From contig CP136064.1 of the NCBI GenBank assembly GCA_032622095.1, forward strand, positions 192,603,948-192,667,947: 64,000 bases of DNA, written 5' to 3'. Below the pieces are notes generated by a model, which saw only the letters and a program-made list of their open reading frames with translations, was not told where the DNA came from and made no database searches. The translations under genes and the position numbers were made by a program. This DNA is from Siphonodentalium dalli. Taxonomy: Eukaryota; Mollusca; Scaphopoda; Gadilida; Siphonodentaliidae. Below, one piece after another: positions 63,501 through 64,000 of this stretch (position 1 is the stretch's first letter; every line of letters starts with the position of its first letter).

Positions 63501-64000
63501 CACCATTAAGAAGGAACAGCGACACAAACAGTCACTCAGGGAGTTTCTCAAGGTGAGTTTATTGCCACAATGCTGATGATTAATTGCATAATCGCATGGA
63601 ATCTGTATGACAAAATTAACCCGCAAACTGCTCAAACTTAATATTTTAAATTGCTATTTATATCCACATGTCGATCTGATTCCTAGAACTTCTATCACAT
63701 GTTATTCTTCACTTGACCTACGCCTACCGATGCCTAAGTGTGAAATGAATAACCATATGCTTGTAGATCAAAGATATGGCGATCTTTGTAGACAATTACA
63801 AATCAGAAGTTACACGTTAGTGGTTCTGAACCTCTCTAATATCTCAGTCCAAAGCTAAGAGGATGTCGACTGATATTTCATCGCATTTTGTTTTGCTACT
63901 GATGATGTTGCTTAAATGCCTATACAATTTTGTTCCAGTCTCGGGAATCTAACAGCATTGATAGGTTGTCAATCTTCGGTTTGATGGTCAAACCCATTCA
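27918..64000 (+). CDS. ARHGEF10: ARHGEF10-like Rho guanine-nucleotide exchange factor (8 exons, 3' incomplete)
   Basis: Exons 27918-28947, 34014-34109, 39079-39245, 39937-40095, 58294-58371, 61013-61189, 63436-63552 and 63939-64000 join in phase to give 628 residues, still open at the edge. Residues 1-484 are acidic, Ser/Thr-rich and low-complexity with Tyr motifs (ETIYDDV at Y297, LYDAPPED at Y369, IYDDVDPIYEPI at Y379/Y386) and KPLPRK. Residues 485 onward are a Dbl-homology domain: KRRRVVECIINSEKSYI with the conserved CR1 Glu at 498, then HEILYCHRTFQIEL, EEIGNIFTASFSKDM and GLMVKPIQ at the cut. That last block and FSK-MV match the ARHGEF10/10L/17 group best. Such proteins load GTP on Rho GTPases, reorganising actin. 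The PH-like and WD40-like parts lie beyond the window. Confidence 0.88.
28992..29266. mobile_element. TTAA MITE, family D (both TTAA intact)
   Basis: TTAACCCTTTCTACTCTAAA at the left and the complement of TTAACACTTTCTACACTGAA at the right, with the GTTCAGAAAATAAGTTCAAC inner inverted repeat. It lies 45 bases beyond the exon 1 donor. Confidence 0.82.
29267..30055. other. ARHGEF10-like intron 1, nothing resolved
   Basis: AT-rich non-coding sequence; no complete repeat seen. Confidence 0.3.
30060..30474 (-). mobile_element. TTAA MITE, family J, inverted partial copy
   Basis: Reverse complement of 4688-5200 with scattered changes; ends GAGTCCCTTTAA at 30474. Confidence 0.62.
31040..32260 (+). 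pseudogene. LINE (non-LTR retrotransposon) reverse-transcriptase remnant
   Basis: Translated pieces on the plus strand read IYVNDMSNSTTMDILSYSDD then TTF, the RT fingers/palm block with a SYSDD version of the YADD/FADD catalytic box. Further along is ENMTFKKHVSSVCSKMVNAI, typical of the RT thumb. The rest is full of stops and frameshifts. A 3' segment GGGGGTGACAGGAAGACAGT ... CTATGCCACCCCC (32211-32255) looks like the element's tail. It lies within intron 1 in the same orientation as the gene. Confidence 0.65.
32815..33031. mobile_element. TTAA MITE, family B, left end worn
   Basis: GTTTCATGATGGGAGGTGCG, CAGTGCATTCTCTTATATAT and the terminal CCAGTCATGGAAGGGTTAA. Confidence 0.7.
33185..33360. 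mobile_element. TTAA MITE, family D, right part missing
   Basis: Shares the 3' half of family D: AGGAGGGGTGTT, TCCCATTCAATCAT, then GATAATAAGTTCAACAAG. Confidence 0.5.
33414..33955. mobile_element. MITE with CAAGGT(A/T)TCC(A/G)CTAGA ends
   Basis: CAAGGTATCCACTAGAG at the left and the complement of CAAGGTTTCCGCTAGAA at the right; both ends then carry GGG/CCC-rich blocks. It ends about 60 bases before ARHGEF10-like exon 2. Confidence 0.55.
34014..34109 (+). CDS. ARHGEF10: ARHGEF10-like exon 2
   Basis: Acceptor TTTCTCTCCCAG, donor GATGGTAAGTTT. Ninety-six bases encode RRKYATLPSQ, then a Ser/Thr stretch and KELLYDAPPED, fitting the phase on both sides. Confidence 0.85.
35463..35943. mobile_element. 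TTAA MITE, family G, inserted in an array unit
   Basis: TTAACCCTTTGAGTGCCAGG at the left is inverse to CCTGGCACTCAAAGGGTTAA at the right. A family-B-like palindrome (GGCCAATGCATTCTCTTATA and its inverse) is nested at 35817-35893. It splits the unit phrase CAAAATTAAATCCATTGG at its TTAA. Confidence 0.88.
36610..37089. mobile_element. TTAA MITE, family G, second copy by tandem duplication
   Basis: Almost identical to 35463-35943 including its flanks, so it was copied with the 1.15-kb duplication and is not a separate insertion. Confidence 0.88.
39079..39245 (+). CDS. ARHGEF10: ARHGEF10-like exon 3
   Basis: Acceptor TTGTGTTTCAG, donor GATGAGGTGATT. Encodes SIYDDVDPIYEPI, an acidic stretch (SSDFEDISDDAAEQ) and the basic-proline SKPLPRKPHKK. 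A palindromic MITE begins 15 bases after the donor. Confidence 0.87.
39261..39471. mobile_element. palindromic MITE, family A, next to a splice donor
   Basis: TACAATAATGCCCTAAATAA to GGGCATTACTGTA; the arms meet at GAAAGCTCTCCCCGAGAGCTTTC. It starts 15 bases after the exon 3 donor. Confidence 0.85.
39937..40095 (+). CDS. ARHGEF10: ARHGEF10-like exon 4
   Basis: Acceptor TATTCTTAG, donor GTCAGGTAAAAT; 53 codons, phase 0 at both ends. Encodes LLKRFVSFAKAKDSDSEDEF and a Pro-rich stretch HPPPVLPAEPS just before the DH domain. An 18-kb intron follows, so an extra small exon could have been missed. Confidence 0.85.
40155..40476. repeat. intronic repeat: AACTTTGTATGTGGCCTTCA units
   Basis: Two or more diverged units with GAAACTTTGTATGTGGCCTTCA-like text and TCTGGTGGAGTTATG. 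The same sequence resumes at 42432-42590 on the far side of the TTAA element, and a cousin lies at 54460-54840. Confidence 0.5.
40477..42431. mobile_element. TTAA element, family K, 1.95 kb
   Basis: TTAAAGGAATTAGTCTCT at the left pairs with the complement of TTAAAGGACTTATTCGCTCT at the right. It interrupts another repeat whose text continues on both sides. Inside, a diverged tandem pair at 41499-41690 carries four AAAGAGCGT words. No transposase recognised. Confidence 0.65.
42781..43139. mobile_element. family C element with 8-bp target duplication (7/8)
   Basis: Starts CAAGCCTGAGTTTAGTGTGC and ends CTCTGGCTTG. The flanks CATGTTAC (42773-42780) and CATGTTGC (43140-43147) match at seven of eight bases. 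Two terminal hairpins and the AGAAGTTTCTATAGAAATTT core are present. Confidence 0.82.
43158..44884. mobile_element. phrase-repeat element (ATTTCCCCACC), with nested MITE
   Basis: The left end 43158-43290 has six copies of CATTT(C/A/T)CCCACC(AGA) after ATCCGGAA. The right end 44795-44884 has GGTGGGTAAATGTC / GTGGGGAAATGTCCGGAT in inverse. The TTAA element at 43301-44635 sits inside. This is the same architecture as 22307-23682 with a different phrase. Confidence 0.65.
43301..44635. mobile_element. TTAA element, family M, 1.3 kb
   Basis: TTAAAGTGGTACTCTACCC at the left; the complement of the right end reads TTAAATGGGGTACTGTACCCC. Blocks further in are also inverted (CATGAGTGTATTTTGC, GGACCATCT). 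The interior has a tandem pair of about 200 bp (43512-43715 and 43716-43915), each opening with TTGAATAAAATCAACAAATT. Confidence 0.7.
45009..45376. mobile_element. phrase-repeat element (AAAAAGACACCCAGGAT), 368 bp
   Basis: The left end has TGAATTGGTCATTGTTGCAT then three 31-bp-spaced copies of GCAAAAAGACACCCAGGAT. The right end has two inverted copies (ATCCTGGGTGTCTTTTTGC) and the inverse of the opening block. Flanks CTAGTACA (45001-45008) and CCAGTACA (45377-45384) look like an 8-bp target duplication with one mismatch. Confidence 0.78.
45385..46578. other. ARHGEF10-like intron 4, nothing resolved
   Basis: Non-coding AT-rich sequence with a CATAT run at 45800. A 76-codon open frame (46360-46590) ends inside a MITE and lacks splice support. 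Confidence 0.3.
46579..46824. mobile_element. TTAA MITE, family G, short copy
   Basis: Same ends as 35463-35943 (TTAACCCTTTGAGTGCCAGG and inverse) and the same nested palindrome, with the unique interior mostly deleted. Confidence 0.85.
46850..47121. mobile_element. TTAA MITE, family D, worn
   Basis: CATATGGAGGGATGTTCAGG, AATGTTCAGATAACAAGTTC and its inverse; right end AAAGAAAGGTTAA. Confidence 0.6.
47320..47524. mobile_element. TTAA MITE, family B
   Basis: TTAACCTTCCATAACTGGAG to CATCATGAAAGGGTTAA with the ATATAAGAGAAT palindromes. Confidence 0.8.
47385..48180. repeat. dispersed duplication, copy 1
   Basis: About 0.8 kb, including part of a family B MITE, unique-looking sequence (AACACTTGCTGTCCCAGTTC onward), a 14-C tract and part of a family C element, recurs in direct orientation at 51740-52545 with few changes. 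Confidence 0.85.
48004..48447. mobile_element. family C element with exact 8-bp target duplication
   Basis: Element CAAGCCTG ... AACTCAGGTTTG flanked by TCACCAAC at 47996-48003 and 48448-48455. It contains both terminal hairpins and the middle hairpin AGGTTCCCAATGGGTG / CACCATTTGGGAACTT. Confidence 0.87.
48962..49605 (+). mobile_element. non-autonomous Helitron
   Basis: Starts TCTACCATATATTTTTAGAC after an A and ends GCTAG before a T. A hairpin CCCGCCAGTGGCGGG ends 8 bases before the terminal CTAG. A^T insertion, 5' TC and 3' hairpin plus CTRR are the diagnostic Helitron marks. The body has AAAACGGCTTGACCGATTGA. No Rep/helicase. Confidence 0.82.
50262..50285. repeat. poly-C tract (24 C)
   Basis: Uninterrupted run of 24 C; a likely site of sequencing or replication slippage. 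Confidence 0.95.
50330..50519. mobile_element. TTAA MITE, family B, left end missing
   Basis: Two TATATAAGAGAAT palindromes and the terminal CCAGTCATGGAAGGGTTAA. Confidence 0.72.
50580..50796. mobile_element. palindromic MITE, family A
   Basis: TACAGTAATGCCCTAAATAA to GGGCATTACTGTA; arms of about 105 bp meeting at AAAGCTCTCAGTGAGAGCTTT. Confidence 0.87.
50996..51559. mobile_element. TTAA MITE, family H, second copy
   Basis: TTAAAGTTTCGGATGACCTT pairs with the complement of the right end (TTAAAGCACAGATGTCCTTG). Interior shared with 8215-8716 (AAATATCGCATAA, CATGTTATTGTC). Confidence 0.68.
51678..51874. mobile_element. TTAA MITE, family B
   Basis: TTAACCCTTTCAGTATGC to AGTGCAGGGTTAA; the right half belongs to the dispersed duplication and has lost CTCCCATCATGAAA. 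Confidence 0.75.
51740..52545. repeat. dispersed duplication, copy 2
   Basis: Partner of 47385-48180 in the same orientation, about 4.35 kb away; it also keeps a 14-C tract (52335-52348) and GTCACCAACCAAGCCTG. Confidence 0.85.
52360..52549. mobile_element. family C element, truncated
   Basis: Left end CAAGCCTGAGTTTAGTGC, first hairpin and the GAAACTTCTTCACATAGAT core; the right half is replaced by a family B fragment. Confidence 0.75.
52551..52642. mobile_element. family B fragment
   Basis: CATATATAAGAGAATACATT to CTCCCATCATGATAGGGTTA. Confidence 0.65.
52722..53167 (+). mobile_element. non-autonomous Helitron
   Basis: A^TCTATTATATATTTTTGAAC at the 5' end and GGGCACATCAGCTAG^T at the 3' end, with an imperfect GCCC...GGGC hairpin just before. 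It contains two tandem units of about 125 bp (AATTTGGTATGTAGGCC, ATACGCTCATATAGGCATGT). It shares ends and style with 48962-49605. Confidence 0.82.
53554..53817. mobile_element. TTAA MITE, family B (complete)
   Basis: TTAACCCTTCCATGGCTGGA to CATCATGAAAGGGTTAA; two internal palindromes. Best-preserved full copy. Confidence 0.85.
53901..54360. mobile_element. family C element, complete, exact 8-bp target duplication
   Basis: 460-bp element CAAGCATGAGTTTAGTGTGC ... CACTAAACTCAGGCTTG flanked by AATGAGTA at 53893-53900 and 54361-54368. Terminal inverted repeats of about 130 bp are each self-complementary (GAGGGTGAATTTAGTGATGC and inverse), and a third hairpin lies in the middle. The 8-bp duplication suggests hAT-type mobilisation. 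Confidence 0.9.
54460..54840. repeat. intronic repeat with two diverged units
   Basis: AAGTCGGAACTGAATGGAAT and AAGTCTGAACTGAATGGATT head two units of about 165 bp, related in style to 40155-40476 and 42432-42590. Confidence 0.5.
55328..55705. mobile_element. family C element with exact 8-bp target duplication
   Basis: CAAGCCTTGAAATTGTG ... TTCAATGCTTG flanked by CATGTCCA (55320-55327 and 55706-55713). An 11-G run replaces part of the first hairpin. Confidence 0.87.
55714..56610. other. ARHGEF10-like intron 4, nothing resolved
   Basis: AT-rich sequence without recognisable repeat ends or exons. Confidence 0.3.
56619..56879. mobile_element. TTAA MITE, family B, left TTAA mutated
   Basis: CAACCCTTCCATGATTGGAG to CCGGCCATGAAAGGATTAA. 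Confidence 0.8.
57262..57690. mobile_element. family C element with 34-G tract
   Basis: GAGGTCCCCAGAGGGTGAAT at the left and AAATTCACCCTCTGATGACC at the right, middle GGTGATGTTCACCCATTAGT as in 10945-11486. A run of 34 G occupies 57500-57533. Confidence 0.75.
58294..58371 (+). CDS. ARHGEF10: ARHGEF10-like exon 5, start of DH domain
   Basis: Acceptor TTCATTTTCAG, donor ACATGTGAGT; 26 codons LKRRRVVECIINSEKSYI then ISLERIIH, the DH CR1 helix. The frame also stays open upstream from an ATG at 58246, giving 16 extra residues if an intronic promoter is used. Confidence 0.9.
58716..58927. mobile_element. palindromic MITE, family A
   Basis: TACAGTAATGCCCTAAATAA to GGGCATTACTGTA; the loop region is shortened. 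Confidence 0.85.
59033..59456. mobile_element. family C element between duplicated 58-bp host flanks
   Basis: CAAGCCTGATTATAGCATGC ... AACTCAGGCTTG. No 8-bp duplication; instead the preceding 58 bases (ATGATGAAGCTGGTTTTTAT ... CACAAAGGGAG) recur with a few changes directly after the element. Confidence 0.8.
59649..59762. mobile_element. half copy of palindromic MITE family A
   Basis: The left arm only, TACAGTAATGCCCTAAATAA to GGAAAGCTCTCACTGTA; the right arm is absent. Confidence 0.8.
60150..60910. mobile_element. element with AACCTCTCC / CCGAACAC phrase ends
   Basis: AGTAAAACCTCTCCAAAACC at the left; the right end has GTGTTCGGAATGGAGAGGTT in inverse sense, and TTCGGA/TTCCGGA words repeat inside the right end. 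The interior open frame of 68 codons has no recognisable domain. Confidence 0.5.
61013..61189 (+). CDS. ARHGEF10: ARHGEF10-like exon 6, DH domain
   Basis: Acceptor CATTTTTGCAG, donor TCTGTAAGC; 59 codons from EYEKPLLEVYN through HEILYCHRTFQ to EEIGNIFTAS. This matches the second and third DH helices, including the FQ.L and IG..F positions. Confidence 0.92.
61328..61585 (-). mobile_element. MITE with 31-bp perfect inverted ends carrying a tRNA-like SINE head
   Basis: The 31-bp ends at 61328-61358 and 61555-61585 are exact inverses (GCTGCATGGGTTTTTGAGAC ...). On the minus strand the interior has an A-box-like TAGCCATGTGA and an exact B-box-like GGTTCGAATCC (61372-61382), i.e. a tRNA-derived Pol III promoter. 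Confidence 0.62.
61629..62004 (-). mobile_element. TTAA MITE, family I, inverted copy
   Basis: TTAAAGACATATTATGGACT at the left and CACGTCACTTTAA at the right: the reverse complement of 7280-7647. Confidence 0.72.
62571..63232. mobile_element. TTAA element, family L, with strong central hairpin
   Basis: TTAACACGTTGAGTGC at the left and the complement of the right end, TTAACACATTGAGTGC, flank it. Inside, 63012-63178 is a palindrome with arms of about 82 bp meeting at GTGCGGGACTGTGTCCCGCAC. The end sequence resembles family G (CCCTTTGAGTGCC). Confidence 0.75.
63436..63552 (+). CDS. ARHGEF10: ARHGEF10-like exon 7, DH domain
   Basis: Acceptor ATTTTTCAG, donor AAGGTGAG; 39 codons FSKDMVFEAYSVFVNNFSAA through SLREFLK. 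The Y-F/V-NN-- pattern is the family's DH helix around YSDYVNN. Confidence 0.92.
63939..64000 (+). CDS. ARHGEF10: ARHGEF10-like exon 8, DH domain (cut by window end)
   Basis: Acceptor TTTTGTTCCAG; 20 codons plus two bases end in FGLMVKPI followed by CA, the first two bases of the expected Gln of the PIQR motif in CR3. Confidence 0.92.

Overview
This is a eukaryotic genomic window: AT-rich, multi-exon genes with GT-AG introns, and very dense interspersed repeats. The repeat types suggest a marine lophotrochozoan, most likely a bivalve-like mollusc. They include long arrays of a unit reading roughly 'lose ATGGCCGCCAGCAGCCATC TTGGAT', many TTAA-flanked palindromic MITEs, tRNA-derived SINEs and a DFSENY/HGKGP-type transposon protein. 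The taxon is an inference from repeat style and was not searched.

Two host genes are supported by splice sites and perfectly matching reading phases. (1) On the minus strand at about 8.95 to 1.65 kb, five exons encode a 158-residue N-terminal Hook-type calponin-homology module that best resembles the head of NuMA; the gene runs off the left edge. (2) On the plus strand from 27.84 kb to the right edge, eight exons encode an ARHGEF10-like Rho guanine-nucleotide exchange factor: a long acidic, Ser/Tyr-rich N-terminus followed by most of the DH domain, cut by the window end inside the conserved GLMVKPIQ block. The genes are divergent (head to head), separated by about 19 kb that is almost wholly transposon-derived.

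Layout: 1-9 kb, NuMA-like exons with MITEs in the introns; 9.1-10.8 kb, a palindromic MITE and a 1.27-kb giant inverted repeat; 11-17 kb, hAT-like and other MITEs; 17.8-23.8 kb, a decayed minus-strand transposon gene broken by nested insertions, including a Mutator-like element whose terminal repeats are tandem copies of a short phrase; 26.6-27.7 kb, a DNA-transposon remnant just upstream of the first ARHGEF10 coding exon; 27.8-64 kb, ARHGEF10 exons in large introns. The introns hold a LINE remnant (31-32 kb), a 3.7-kb satellite-like element containing an exact 1.15-kb tandem duplication (34.8-38.5 kb), more MITEs, two non-autonomous Helitrons (48.96 and 52.72 kb) and a 0.8-kb dispersed duplication (47.4 and 51.7 kb).

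The most distinctive signal is mobile-element architecture. At least nine unrelated-looking families are bounded by TTAA. A separate set of elements has terminal inverted repeats made of tandem copies of a short phrase, different in each family. No prokaryotic features, rRNA, intact tRNA or CRISPR array were seen.
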